Positions 28,675 to 38,054 of a stretch of DNA of 64,000 nt are shown here, piece after piece. Positions within the stretch are counted from its first letter, which is position 1. The number at the start of each line of letters is the position of its first letter. Below the pieces are notes generated by a model that made no database searches, was not told the origin of the DNA, and saw only the letters and a program-made list of their open reading frames with translations. Location of the stretch: contig CAWHEX010000010.1 of assembly GCA_963828625.1 (NCBI GenBank), positions 509,464-573,463 of the forward strand. The letters run 5' to 3'. The position numbers and the translations under genes are program-made. Source of the stretch: PALSA-894 sp963828625 (lineage in GTDB: Bacteria > Pseudomonadota > Alphaproteobacteria > Rhizobiales > Xanthobacteraceae).

Positions 28675-29641
28675 GCCGCGCACCGTGCTGGAGGTCAACG
28701 GCCTCAAGAAGCATTTCCCGATCAAGAAGGGCCTGATGCGCCGGACCGTCGGGCATGTCTATGCGGTCGATGGCGTCTCGCTGAAAATCAACGCGGGCGA
28801 AACGCTCGGGCTGGTCGGCGAATCCGGTTGCGGCAAATCCACGGTCGGGCGTGCGATCCTGCGCCTGATCGAACCGACCGCGGGCAGCATCAAGGTCAAC
28901 GGCACTGACATCACGAACCTCAACAAGGCGGAACTGCGCCCCTACCGCCGGCAGATGCAGATCATCTTCCAGGACCCGTTCTCGTCGCTCGATCCGCGCA
29001 TGTCGGCCGGCGATATCGTCGGCGAGCCGTTGCGCGTGCACGGCGTCGGCAACAGCGCGAAGGAACGCCGCGCGCGCGTCGCCGACATCTTTAAGCGCGT
29101 GGGCCTGCGCGCCGAGCATGTCGACAACTATCCGCACCAGTTTTCCGGTGGGCAGCGCCAGCGCATCGGGATCGCGCGCGCGCTCGCGCTGGAGCCGAGC
29201 CTGATCATCGGTGACGAGCCGGTGTCGGCACTCGACGTGTCGATCCAGGCGCAAATCCTCAATCTCGTGATGGATTTGCAGGACGAGTTCGGCCTGACCT
29301 ATCTCTTCATCTCGCACAATCTTGCGGTCGTGGAGCACATCTCGCACCACATCGCCGTGATGTATCTCGGCCGCATCGTCGAATACACGAACAAGAAGAC
29401 GCTGTTCACGTCGCCGCAGCATCCCTACACGGAGTTGTTGCTCGCCGCGGTGCCGGTGCCGGACCCCGCGATCAAGCGCAAGAAGATCGTGCTGCAGGGC
29501 GACGTGCCGAGCCCGGTGAAGCCGCCATCCGGCTGCCATTTCCACACGCGCTGCCCGTATGTGTTCGACCGCTGCAAGGTCGAGACTCCCGCACTGCGCG
29601 AAGTGAAGCCGGGGCAGCTTGTGGCGTGTCATCTGCGCTGA
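28667..29641 (+). CDS. ABC transporter ATP-binding protein, DppF/OppF type
   Basis: A 324-residue ATPase: Walker A GESGCGKST, signature FSGGQRQRIGIARAL, Walker B IIGDEPVSALDVS, and the C-terminal Cys-containing extension SGCHFHTRCPYVFDRC. Typical opening VLEVNGLKKHFPIKKG. An upstream in-frame Met (28655) is an alternative start. With DppD it completes the five-gene importer; the CoA-transferase gene follows after 14 bases, so uptake and CoA activation are probably co-expressed. Confidence 0.92.
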
Positions 29642-29655
29642 TGTATCATTCCTGA

Positions 29656-30862
29656 ATGCGCCCTTTCCGTCCCGACGCCAAAGTGCCGCTCGAAGGCATC
29701 CGCGTGCTCGACCTGTCGCGGCTCGTCGCCGGCAACATGGTGAGCCTGCAACTCGCGGACTTCGGCGCCGAGGTGATCAAGATCGAGGACCCGCGCAAAG
29801 GCGATCCGCTGCGCGACTGGCGCACCGACAACATCAGCGTCCACTGGAAGGTGTACGCGCGCAACAAGAAGAGCGTCACGCTGAACCTGCGCGACGCGCA
29901 GGGCCTCGATCTGCTGCGCAAGCTCGCAGGGACCGCGCACGTCTTCATCGAGAACTACCGGCCCGGCACGCTTGAGGAAATGGGCGTCGGCCCGGACGCG
30001 CTGCACGCCATCAACCCGAAGCTCATCATCGTGCGCGTGTCAGGCTGGGGACAGGACGGACCCTATCGCGACAAGCCGGGCTTCGGCAGTCTCGTGGAGG
30101 GAATGTCGGGCTTCGCGGCGAAGAACGGCTTCGCGGACCGCCCGCCGGTGCTGCCGCCGCTCGCCCTCGCCGACATGATCGCAGGGCTGTACGGCGCGAT
30201 GGCGGTGATGATCGCGCTGCGCGAGATCGAGCAGCGCGGCGGCAAGGGTCAGGTGATCGACCTGCCGCTGCTCGATCCGATCTTCTCGATTCTCGGGCCG
30301 GAGGCCGCGCTCTACCAGCTCACGCAGACGATCGAGCCGCGCGTCGGCAGCCGCTCGAACAACACGGCGCCGCGCAACGTGTACGAGACGAGCGATGGCC
30401 GCTTCATCGCGATTTCGGCGTCGATCCAGTCGATGGCCGAGCGGCTTTACCGCACGATCGGACGCGGCGACATGGTCGACGATCCGCGCTTCCGCACCAA
30501 CACGGAGCGCGTGAAGAACATCGACGAAGCGGAACGCCCGGTCGCCGAGTTCATCAAGGCGCGCACGCTCGCCGACAATCTCGCGATCTTCGAGGCCGCG
30601 GAGGTGACCGCCGCGCCGGTCTACGACATCAGCCAGTTCATCGCCGATCCGCATGTGCAGGCGCGCCAGATCGTGACGGACTTGCCCGACGACCAGATGG
30701 GCAACGGTGCCGATGCACGCCGTTGTGCCGCGCCTCTCCGGCACGCCGGGCGAAATCCGCACGCCCGCGCCGGTGCTCGGGCAGCACAATGACGAGATAC
30801 TGGGTAGCCTTGGCCTCGCGGCTGCGGCGATCGACGACCTGAGGAAGCGGAAAGTCATATGA
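29656..30862 (+). pseudogene. CaiB/BaiF (family III) CoA-transferase, interrupted by a +1 frameshift
   Basis: The frame from MRPFRPDAKVPLEGIRVLDL contains the family landmarks LVAGNMVSLQLADFGAEVIKIE and the catalytic aspartate in ALADMIAGLYGA. At about 30703 one extra A (GGCAACGG) shifts the frame after DLPDDQMG; the next frame continues VPMHAVVPRLSGTPGEIRTP to KRKVI and stops at 30862, overlapping the next start by four bases (ATGA). Joined it is about 401 aa, the normal length. It would transfer CoA from succinyl-CoA or acetyl-CoA to the imported acid. Confidence 0.85.
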
Positions 30863-31767
30863 GCGAGGCTCGCAAGCTCCCGGTTTGGCGTTCGGCGCTT
30901 TACGTGCCGGCCAACGTCCCGCGCTTCATCGACGGTGCGCACAAGCGCGGCGCGGACGCGATCATCGTCGATCTGGAAGATAGCGTGCCGATCGCCGAAC
31001 GCCCGGCAGCGCGACGCGACCTCATCGCGACGGCAGAGAATGTCGCGCGTGGCGGCGCGGACGTGATCGTACGCATCAACCGGCCGTGGCGGCAGACCAT
31101 GCTCGACCTCGAAGCCGCCGTGCATCCGCGCGTCACCGCGCTGGCTGTCACCAAGGCCGACAGCGCGGATCATGTGCGGCTCGTCTCCGAAGTTGTGAGC
31201 GAGCTTGAGGCCGAGCGCGGCATGGCGGTCGGCACGATCAAATTCGAGGTGCTGGTCGAAACCGCCGATGCCTGGTTCCGTATGCCGGAGATCGCCAAAG
31301 CCGACCCGCGCATCGTTGCGTTGACGCTGGGCGGCGAGGATTTCGCGCTTTCGGTCGGCATGCTGCCGACTGCCGAGGGCCTGTTCATGCCGAAACAGCA
31401 GCTTTGCATCGCGGCGCGCGCCGCCGGCGTGCTGCCGCTCGGCTTCATCGGCACAGTCGCGGACTACAAGGACCTCGATGCGTTCCGCCAGACCGTGCGG
31501 CGCTCGCGCAGGCTTGGCTTCCGCGGCGCGGCGGTGATCCACCCGGCGCAGATCCCGATTCTCAACGAGGAGTTCGCGCCGGCCGCCGACGAAGTGGCGT
31601 CCGCACGCAAGATCGTCGCCGCCTATGACGAGGCGACGAAAGCCGGGCGCGGCTCGATCTCGGTCGACGGCAAGATGGTGGATGTGCCGGTCGTGCTGCG
31701 CGCGCAGGAAGTGCTCGCGATCCACGACGCCATCGCTGAGCGCGAGGCGCGCAAGCCGAAGCTCTGA
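30859..31767 (+). CDS. HpcH/HpaI-CitE family CoA-ester lyase
   Basis: A 302-residue TIM-barrel protein of the CitE type: PVWRSALYVPANVPRFIDGAHKRGADAIIVDLEDS at the N-terminus carries the acidic metal ligand region, VIVRIN the Arg that holds CoA-ester carboxylate, and GGEDFALSVG plus GFRGAAVIHPAQIPILN follow as usual. Relatives split malyl-CoA, citramalyl-CoA or citryl groups. Coupled by ATGA to the CoA-transferase, so the pair probably activates and then cleaves a dicarboxylic acid, as in itaconate or mesaconate breakdown. Confidence 0.87.
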   Translation: MSEARKLPVWRSALYVPANVPRFIDGAHKRGADAIIVDLEDSVPIAERPAARRDLIATAENVARGGADVIVRINRPWRQTMLDLEAAVHPRVTALAVTKADSADHVRLVSEVVSELEAERGMAVGTIKFEVLVETADAWFRMPEIAKADPRIVALTLGGEDFALSVGMLPTAEGLFMPKQQLCIAARAAGVLPLGFIGTVADYKDLDAFRQTVRRSRRLGFRGAAVIHPAQIPILNEEFAPAADEVASARKIVAAYDEATKAGRGSISVDGKMVDVPVVLRAQEVLAIHDAIAEREARKPKL

Positions 31768-32718
31768 CTACTTCGCCTCCTTCGCCTTCGCGGCCAGCGC
31801 CTCTTTCATGCGCTCGGGTTCGACCGCGATCTCGACGCCGGCGCGTTCCTGCTGCAACAGCATCACGACGCGCGAGTCACGCCCCTCCCAGCCGCGGTTC
31901 ATCGCCTCGGTCATCTCGGCGAGCGCGAGATTGCACATGCGCATCGGCATGCCGAGTTCGCGGCCGAGCGCATTCGCGAGCGACACGTCCTTGTGCGCGA
32001 GCTTCAGCGCGAAAGCCGGCGGGTCGTATGTGCCCGGCAGAAACTGGTCGATGAGGATGTCGAATGTCTGCCGCCGCCCGCCCGCGCCCTGCCGCACCGC
32101 GTTCCACAGCGCGAGCGGCTCGACACCCGCTTTGACGCCGAGCGCGAAGGTCTCGGCAAGCGCGCAGGTGATCGCATAGCCCGACATGTTGTGCACGAGC
32201 TTCGCGACGGTCGCGGCGCCGATCGGCCCGATATAGGCCGCGCGGTCGCCCATCGCGTCGAGCACCGGCTTGAACCTGTCGTAGGCGCCTTTGTCGCCGC
32301 CGACCCAGATCGCGAGCCTGCCGGAGGCCGCGCCCTGCGGCCCGCCGCTCACCGGCGCGTCGAGCATGTGCGCGCCCTTTTCGGCAAAGGCGGCGTTGAG
32401 CCTCTTCACGACGCTGGGCGAATTGGTCGACAGATCGAACCACGCCGCACCTTTTTTAACGCCGGCGACCAGGCCATCGTCGCCCGCCGCCACCGCCTCG
32501 ACATCCGGCGGCTCGGGCAGCGATGAAAAGATAACGTCGCACTGTTCGGCGAGCGCCTTCGGCGTCGCGGCCCATGTGGCGCCCGCCTGCAAATGGTGGC
32601 TCGCGGACTGGCGGTGCAGGTCGTGCACCACGAGCTTGTATCCGGCCTTCTGCAAATTGGTCGCCATGCGGGCGCCCATCGTGCCCAGCCCGATGAATCC
32701 AACGGTTTCGTTCGCCAT
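31768..32718 (-). CDS. NAD(P)-dependent oxidoreductase, 3-hydroxyisobutyrate dehydrogenase family
   Basis: A 316-residue beta-hydroxyacid dehydrogenase: Rossmann motif GFIGLGTMGARMATNLQKAG, substrate segment LDAPVSGGPQGAASG, catalytic Lys in ATVAKLVHNMSG. The start at 32718 (MANETVGFIG) is chosen because the family begins there. It is convergent with the CitE-like gene with no gap at all, and follows a small decarboxylase-family gene on its own strand by seven bases. Confidence 0.87.
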   Translation of the reverse strand: MANETVGFIGLGTMGARMATNLQKAGYKLVVHDLHRQSASHHLQAGATWAATPKALAEQCDVIFSSLPEPPDVEAVAAGDDGLVAGVKKGAAWFDLSTNSPSVVKRLNAAFAEKGAHMLDAPVSGGPQGAASGRLAIWVGGDKGAYDRFKPVLDAMGDRAAYIGPIGAATVAKLVHNMSGYAITCALAETFALGVKAGVEPLALWNAVRQGAGGRRQTFDILIDQFLPGTYDPPAFALKLAHKDVSLANALGRELGMPMRMCNLALAEMTEAMNRGWEGRDSRVVMLLQQERAGVEIAVEPERMKEALAAKAKEAK

Positions 32719-32725
32719 CGTGTCC

Positions 32726-33061
32726 TCACTCGCTTTTCTGTTTTTCGACCAGCACCGTGTAGGCCAGTTGCGCCGCCGACATCGCGGCCGGCCATCCGGC
32801 ATAGAACGCCAGATGCGTGATCACCTCGGTGATCTCTTCCTGCGTCACGCCATTGCCGATCGCGCGCGTGAGATGCGACTCGAGCTGTTCCGGGCGATAC
32901 GTGGCGATCAGCGCCGCCACGGTGACGAGGCTGCGGTCGCGCTTCGAGAGGCCCTTGCGCTCCCACAGGTCGCCGTAGACGACATCGTCGGTGTATTCGA
33001 CCAGCGCGGGCACGAACGCCTTGATGCGGTCGCGCCTGGCTGACGGGGGTGCCTTGGCCAT
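32726..33061 (-). CDS. carboxymuconolactone decarboxylase family protein
   Basis: A 111-residue all-helical protein: YTDDVVYGDLWERKGLSKRDRSLVTVAALIAT and LTRAIGNGVTQEEITEVITHLAFYAGWPAAMSA match the 4-carboxymuconolactone decarboxylase fold, including the conserved Glu and His regions. AhpD-like peroxidases share the fold but need a CxxC, which is absent, so a decarboxylase or unknown activity is favoured. It heads a two-gene operon with the reductase and is divergent from the lactonase-like gene. Confidence 0.85.
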   Translation of the reverse strand: MAKAPPSARRDRIKAFVPALVEYTDDVVYGDLWERKGLSKRDRSLVTVAALIATYRPEQLESHLTRAIGNGVTQEEITEVITHLAFYAGWPAAMSAAQLAYTVLVEKQKSE

Positions 33062-33148
33062 CTCGTTGTCCTCCCTCTCGTTGTTGCAGGCAGTTTGTGC
33101 GTCCGCCCCGGCGCGGTAAAGTGCCGTCCCCTCCTCCCGGTGCCTTTC

Positions 33149-33979
33149 ATGAACGCCGTTCCGGAATACGAGCTATTCGCGATCCGCTATGCGATGCGCG
33201 AGGCGAAGCGCACCGAGCACTTCATCGGCGGCGATCCGCACGACGGCCCGATGCCGATGGACTATTTCCTCTGGGTGGCGAAGGGCCCGGAGCGCACCTT
33301 CGTGATCGACTGCGGTTTCACCGAGGAAACAGCGAAAAAACGCAAACGCACGTTCCTGCGCGATCCGGTCGACGCGCTGAAACTCGTCGGCGTCGATCCC
33401 GGCAAGGTCGAGGACGTGATCCTCACCCACATGCACTACGACCATGTGGGCAATTTCCATCGCTTCCCGAACGCGCAATTCCATTTGCAGGAGCCGGAGC
33501 TGCACTACGCGGTCGGCCGCCACATGCGCTATCCGCGGCTCTCGCATTCGTTCGAGGTGGAGGACGTAGTCGGTGTCGTTCGGCTGAACTACGCGAAGCG
33601 CGTGCTCTTTTACAATGGTGGCGCGGAGCTTGCGCCCGGCATCACCTTGCACCCGGTCGGCGGGCACTCGATGGGCTTGCAATTCGTGCGCGTACATACC
33701 CGGCGTGGCTGGGTCGTGGTCGCGTCCGACGTCACGCATTTCTACGAGAATATGATGACGGGCCGACCGTTCACGACGGCCTTCCACATCGGCGAGATGC
33801 TGGAAGCGTTCGACACCCTGCGGGCGCAGGCGCCGAGCCCGCAGCACATCGTGCCGGGGCATGACCCGAAGGTGATGCAGTTCTACCCGCCGCCCAGCGC
33901 CGAGCTTGCCGGCATCGTGGCGCGGCTCGACGTCACGCCCGACGACGCGGAGCTGAAGAACATTCAGGAGCGGCACTAG
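33149..33979 (+). CDS. N-acyl homoserine lactonase-like metallo-beta-lactamase-fold hydrolase
   Basis: A 276-residue protein with the metal motif HMHYDH at residues 94-99, then a downstream metal His in GGHSMG and the bridging Asp in VASDVTHFYENM; the last His is in HIVPGHDP. This is the zinc-binding layout of AiiA/AttM-type lactonases. The first 18 codons of the longer open frame were left out because MNAVPEYELFAIRYA starts the conserved first strand. It could hydrolyse a lactone intermediate rather than a signalling molecule; the sequence alone does not decide. Confidence 0.8.
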   Translation: MNAVPEYELFAIRYAMREAKRTEHFIGGDPHDGPMPMDYFLWVAKGPERTFVIDCGFTEETAKKRKRTFLRDPVDALKLVGVDPGKVEDVILTHMHYDHVGNFHRFPNAQFHLQEPELHYAVGRHMRYPRLSHSFEVEDVVGVVRLNYAKRVLFYNGGAELAPGITLHPVGGHSMGLQFVRVHTRRGWVVVASDVTHFYENMMTGRPFTTAFHIGEMLEAFDTLRAQAPSPQHIVPGHDPKVMQFYPPPSAELAGIVARLDVTPDDAELKNIQERH

Positions 33980-34037
33980 CCGCCGCGCGCTCGTCCCCGC
34001 CTGCGACAACGAAGGCGTGGCTAGCGATTGACGCCAC

Positions 34038-34063
34038 CCTTGGTCTGCTAAATGATACCAAGG
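34038..34063. promoter_or_regulatory. Candidate operator of the GntR-type regulator
   Basis: A perfect 7-bp inverted repeat, CCTTGGT at 34038-34044 and ACCAAGG at 34057-34063, with a 12-base AT-rich spacer, lies 29 bases ahead of the regulator's start. Position and symmetry fit autoregulation and control of the downstream operon. Confidence 0.5.
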
Positions 34064-34092
34064 ACAGCGTTCAATGTGAGGCGCGTTGAGCA

Positions 34093-34902
34093 GTGGCGGA
34101 ACGGCTGAGTGAAGCGAAGGCGCGGCGGGTCTATCTCGTCCTGCGTGACCGCATTCTCAGCAACGCTTTCGCGCCGGGCGCCCGCCTTCCCACCGAAGTC
34201 GATCTCGCGCGCTACCATCGCGTCTCCCGCGTCACGGTCCGCCGCGCGCTTGCCGAGCTCTCCCGCGAGCAACTGATCGAGCGCCGCCGTGCCAGCGGAA
34301 CGCGCGTCATCTATCAGCCCGCATCCAAGCCGATGACCGCCGACATCGCCAACGTGCTGGCGGCGCTGGTCGAGATGGGCGAACGCACGGCGAGCAAGCT
34401 GTTGTCTTTCTCCTACGTGCCGGCGACGGGCCCGATCGCCGAGGCGCTCGGCGCGGCCGCGGACGAAAAGCTGCAGCGCTCCGTGCGCGTGCGCACCACC
34501 GGCGGCATGCCGTTCTCGTATCTCGTGGCGCATGTCCCCGAGCGCATCGGCACGCATTATTCGCGTGACGATCTCGCCGCGACGCCGCTGCTTGCGCTGC
34601 TGGAGCGCTCCGGCGTGCGGATCGATCGCGCCTCGCAGCGCGTCAGCGCGGTGCTGGCGACGCCCGAAACCGCGCGCGCCCTGAAGGTGCGCGTCGGGTC
34701 GCCGCTGATCGAGCTCGTGCGCGTGGTTTATGATTGCGACGCACGCGGCGTCGAGCACCTGCATGCGCTCTACCGGCCCGACCGCTACACGCTTGAGATG
34801 GAACTGGAACGCTCGACCGACGGAAGCGGGCGCGCCTGGGCTCCGGCAAAGCCGGGGCGGCGTGCCGTCAAGGTAAAAACAGGAACCAGCAGAGGGGAAT
34901 AA
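34093..34902 (+). CDS. GntR-family transcriptional regulator, HutC subfamily (UTRA domain)
   Basis: A 269-residue repressor-type protein with a GTG start. Residues about 10-80 are the winged helix (YLVLRDRILSNAFAPGARLPTEVDLARYHRVSRVTVRRALAEL), and the rest is the ligand-binding UTRA domain (TTGGMPFSYLVAHVPERIG, VGSPLIELVRVVYDCDARGVEHLHALYRPDRY). Only four bases separate it from the binding-protein gene, so it is probably part of the operon it controls, with a substrate of the importer or hydantoinase as inducer. Confidence 0.9.
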   Translation: MAERLSEAKARRVYLVLRDRILSNAFAPGARLPTEVDLARYHRVSRVTVRRALAELSREQLIERRRASGTRVIYQPASKPMTADIANVLAALVEMGERTASKLLSFSYVPATGPIAEALGAAADEKLQRSVRVRTTGGMPFSYLVAHVPERIGTHYSRDDLAATPLLALLERSGVRIDRASQRVSAVLATPETARALKVRVGSPLIELVRVVYDCDARGVEHLHALYRPDRYTLEMELERSTDGSGRAWAPAKPGRRAVKVKTGTSRGE

Positions 34903-34906
34903 CGAC

Positions 34907-36118
34907 ATGGCAAAGCATCACTGGAATCGCCGCACGTTTCTTCAAACCTCCGCGCTCACGGCCGCGGCGATCGCCGCGCCGGCCGTGCTGCGCGCGCAGG
35001 GCGCGCCCGTGAAGGTCGGCATCCTGCAGCCGACGTCCGGCGCCATGTCGTATTCGGGCCAGCAGGGACGCATCGGCGCGACGCTCGCGATCGAGGAGAT
35101 CAACGCGGCCGGCATCAAGTCGCTCGGCGGCGCGAAGATCGAGCCGGTGTTCGGTGACGCGCAGTCGACGCCGGACGGCGGCAATGCCGAGGTCGAGAAG
35201 ATGAACGGAGCGGGCTGCGCGGCGGTGGTCGGCGGCTACGTCTCGTCGATCTGCCTTGCGGCGAGCCAGACCGCGGCGCGCTACGACCTGCCCTACATCG
35301 TGGACGTCGGCGTCGCCGACTCGATCGTGACCCGCGGACTGAAGAACACCTTCCGCTTCGGCCCCGGCTTCGGCGTGATCTCCAAGGCGGCGATCGACAA
35401 CCTGATCACGCTGAACGACGGAGCCAACAAGGTCGCCAAGACCGTGATGATCGTGCATGAGGACTCGGCCTTCGGCTCCGGCCTCGCCGGCCTGCTCAAC
35501 AAGCAGCTTCCGGAAAAAGGCTTCCAGGTGATCGAGACGATCCCGCATCCGACGCCGACGCGCGACTTCAATAACGTCGTGACCAAGATCCGCGCCGCGA
35601 ACCCCGACCTCGTGGTCCCGGCAAACTACTACAACGAATACGTCCTGCTCGCCCGCACCATGCAGCAGCAGAAGGTGCGGCCGAAGGCGATCTACTCGAT
35701 CCTCGGCGGCGCGGCCTCGTCGTACAAGTTCGTCAAGGAATTCCCCGAAGCTGCCCAGTTCATCATGGACTGCAATCACTGGTTCGATCCGAAGAACCCG
35801 AAGGCGCTCGAGCTGAAGAAGAAGGTCGAGGCGAAGGGCGAGTTCTTCACCTACGAGGTCTACATGAACTATTCGAGCGTGCTGCTGCTGGCCGACGCGC
35901 TGGAGCGCGCCGCGAGCGCGGACCGCCCGAAGATCATCGCGGCGCTGGAGAGCTCGACCTTCTCGGGTCACGTGATGCCCTACGGGCCGACCAAGTTCGT
36001 CAATGGGCAGAACCAGGGCGCCGCGCCCGTGAACACGCAGGTGCTCGGCAACGACATCCAGGTGATCTTCCCGGCGGCCTTCGCCTCGGCGAAGCCGGTC
36101 TTCCCGATGCCGGCTTGA
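34907..36118 (+). CDS. ABC transporter periplasmic binding protein, branched-chain amino acid/amide (LivK) type
   Basis: A 403-residue protein exported by the Tat route, judging from NRRTFLQTSALTAAAIAAPAV. The type I periplasmic-binding body follows: VKVGILQPTSGAMSYSGQQ, DAQSTPDGGNAEVEKM, DLPYIVDVGVADSIVTRGL. Relatives bind amino acids, urea, amides or aromatic acids. It opens a four-component importer (36220-39497). A palindromic repeat separates it from livH. Confidence 0.9.
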   Translation: MAKHHWNRRTFLQTSALTAAAIAAPAVLRAQGAPVKVGILQPTSGAMSYSGQQGRIGATLAIEEINAAGIKSLGGAKIEPVFGDAQSTPDGGNAEVEKMNGAGCAAVVGGYVSSICLAASQTAARYDLPYIVDVGVADSIVTRGLKNTFRFGPGFGVISKAAIDNLITLNDGANKVAKTVMIVHEDSAFGSGLAGLLNKQLPEKGFQVIETIPHPTPTRDFNNVVTKIRAANPDLVVPANYYNEYVLLARTMQQQKVRPKAIYSILGGAASSYKFVKEFPEAAQFIMDCNHWFDPKNPKALELKKKVEAKGEFFTYEVYMNYSSVLLLADALERAASADRPKIIAALESSTFSGHVMPYGPTKFVNGQNQGAAPVNTQVLGNDIQVIFPAAFASAKPVFPMPA

Positions 36119-36136
36119 GCGTGCGGGACATAGATA

Positions 36137-36210
36137 TTCCGCTCGTCCCCGCGAACGCGGGGACCCAGTTCTCAAGATCTGGATGCCCGCTTGCGCGGGC
36201 ATGAGCGGAA
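36137..36210. repeat. REP-like palindrome between livK-like and livH-like genes
   Basis: TTCCGCTCGTCCCCGCG...CGCGGGGACCC, a short AGATCTGGAT centre, then GCCCGCTTGCGCGGGC-ATGAGCGGAA. Same family as 25703-25776, and in the same relative place, the gap between binding protein and first permease gene. The termini TTCCGCTC and GAGCGGAA pair perfectly. Confidence 0.8.
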
Positions 36211-36219
36211 TTCGACGCC

Positions 36220-37092
36220 ATGCTATCGCCGATCATCCTCGTCCCGGCGATCCTCAACGGGCTGCTGACCGGCGCCGTCTACGCGCTGGTCGCGCTCGGC
36301 CTCACGCTGATCTACGGCGTGCTGCACATCATCAACTTCGCGCACGGCGCACTGCTGACCGCCGCGATGTTCGCGGCGTTCTTCGCCCACAAGCTCCTCG
36401 GCCTTGACCCGTACCTCGCGGCCATCGGCCTGACGCCGATATTCTTCTGCCTCGGCTATATCCTGCAGCGCTTCGTGATCGGCCCGGCCGCGCACGGCGA
36501 GGACCGCAACATCCTGCTGATCACGCTCGGCCTCGCGGTCGTGATCGAGAATGCCCTGCTCTACGCGTTCCGCGCCGACACGCGCACCGTCAACCTGTCG
36601 TACGGGTTCGACGTCATCGAGGTCGGCACCGCGTTCCTGAGCGTGCCGCGCGTGATCGGCTTCTTCGTGGTGCTCGCTGTCGCGTTGGCGCTGTGGCTCG
36701 TGATGCGCTTCACCGACACCGGCAAGGCGATCCGGGCCGTCGCCAAGGAAAAACTCGGCGCGGAACTCTCCGGCATCAATGTCGCGCACATCTATGCGGT
36801 GACGTTCGGCCTCGGCACCGCGTGCCTCGCGATCGCCGCATGCCTGCTGCTGCCGACCTATTACGTCAATCCGCACGCCGGCAATGCCTTCGTGCTGGTC
36901 GCCTTTACCATCGTGGTGCTCGGCGGCATGGGCTCGGTCGCGGGCGCGCTGCTCGGCGGGCTGATCATCGGCGTCGTCGAAAGCCTCTCCGGCCTTTACC
37001 TCGGCGAATCCCTCGGTCAGGTCGGCATCTTCGTTATCTTCATCCTCGTCTTGCTGTTTCGTCCGAGCGGCCTGTTCGGTGAACGCGCGTGA
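36220..37092 (+). CDS. ABC transporter permease, LivH type
   Basis: A 290-residue membrane protein opening ILVPAILNGLLTGAVYALVALGLTLIYGVLHIINFAHG, the LivH signature, and ending with VAFTIVVLGGMGSVAGALLGGLIIGVVESL and LLFRPSGLFGERA. It forms half of the inner-membrane channel. The stop overlaps the GTG start of livM by four bases (GTGA). Confidence 0.93.
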   Translation: MLSPIILVPAILNGLLTGAVYALVALGLTLIYGVLHIINFAHGALLTAAMFAAFFAHKLLGLDPYLAAIGLTPIFFCLGYILQRFVIGPAAHGEDRNILLITLGLAVVIENALLYAFRADTRTVNLSYGFDVIEVGTAFLSVPRVIGFFVVLAVALALWLVMRFTDTGKAIRAVAKEKLGAELSGINVAHIYAVTFGLGTACLAIAACLLLPTYYVNPHAGNAFVLVAFTIVVLGGMGSVAGALLGGLIIGVVESLSGLYLGESLGQVGIFVIFILVLLFRPSGLFGERA

Positions 37093-38054
37093 AAAACTAC
37101 GCCACCATTGCGCTCGTGGTCGCGCTGCTGGCGTGCGTGCCGCTGCTCACGACGTCGAATGTCGTGCTCAACTTCATGGTCATCGCGCTGCTGATCGCAC
37201 TGGTCGGGCAAGGCTGGAACGTGCTCGGCGGCTACGGCGGACAGTATTCGTTCGGGCACGCGGCGTTCTTCGGCACCGCCGCGTACACGACCGGCATCCT
37301 GCAACTGCGCTACGGCGTGAACGCGTGGGCCGGCCTCGGCCTCGGCATCGCGGCCGGAACGCTGGTCGGCGCGATCACCGGCGCGCTCAGCTTCCGCTCC
37401 GGCCTGCGCGGTTCGTATTTCGCACTGGTCACGCTCGCCTTTGCCGAAGTACTGCGCATCGTTGCGAGCGTCGCGCCGGTCACCGGCGCGGGCGTCGGCA
37501 CACTGATCAAGCTCGACCTGCGGTGGGAGGCGTTCCAGTTCCAGAGCCGCGCGCCGTTCTACTGGATTATCCTCGGATTCGTTGCGATCTCGCTCGTCAT
37601 CGTGCGGCGGCTCGAGCAAAGCCGCTTCGGCGCTTATCTGGTCGCCGTGCGTGAGAACGAAGACGCCGCGAAAGCCGCCGGCATCGACGTGTTCCGCGTG
37701 AAGCTCGCCGCGATGACGCTCTCGGCCGCGATCACGGCGGCCGGCGGGTGTTTCTATGCGCAGTATTTCCTCTTCCTCGATGCGGGCATCGCGTACGGGC
37801 CGTGGATTTCGGTCGAGGCACTGCTCGCGCCGATCATCGGCGGCATCGGCACGGCATTCGGCCCGCTGCTCGGCGCGCTGGTGGTGAAGACACTCGGGGA
37901 AGCCACCAAGCTCGCGACCGGCGACGCGCCGGGGCTCGATCTCGTCATCTATGGCAGCGTGCTGGTCGTGGTCGTGGCCTTCGCGCCGCGCGGCATCGCG
38001 GGCCTGTTCGACAGCGTGCGCGGATACTTCCGCCCGGCGAGGCCGCCCGCATGA
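37089..38054 (+). CDS. ABC transporter permease, LivM type
   Basis: A 321-residue membrane protein starting with GTG inside the livH stop (GTGA). It carries the LivM features ALVGQGWNVLGGYGGQYSFGHAAFFG and RLEQSRFGAYLVAVRENEDAAKAAGI, the ATPase-contact loop, then IIGGIGTAFGPLLGALVV. It is the second channel half. Overlaps livG by four bases. Confidence 0.93.
   Translation: MKNYATIALVVALLACVPLLTTSNVVLNFMVIALLIALVGQGWNVLGGYGGQYSFGHAAFFGTAAYTTGILQLRYGVNAWAGLGLGIAAGTLVGAITGALSFRSGLRGSYFALVTLAFAEVLRIVASVAPVTGAGVGTLIKLDLRWEAFQFQSRAPFYWIILGFVAISLVIVRRLEQSRFGAYLVAVRENEDAAKAAGIDVFRVKLAAMTLSAAITAAGGCFYAQYFLFLDAGIAYGPWISVEALLAPIIGGIGTAFGPLLGALVVKTLGEATKLATGDAPGLDLVIYGSVLVVVVAFAPRGIAGLFDSVRGYFRPARPPA

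Noticed and set aside
33149..33979. A quorum-quenching locus
   Set aside because: The lactonase-like fold is real, but no luxI/luxR genes accompany it and the family includes lactonases of ordinary catabolism.
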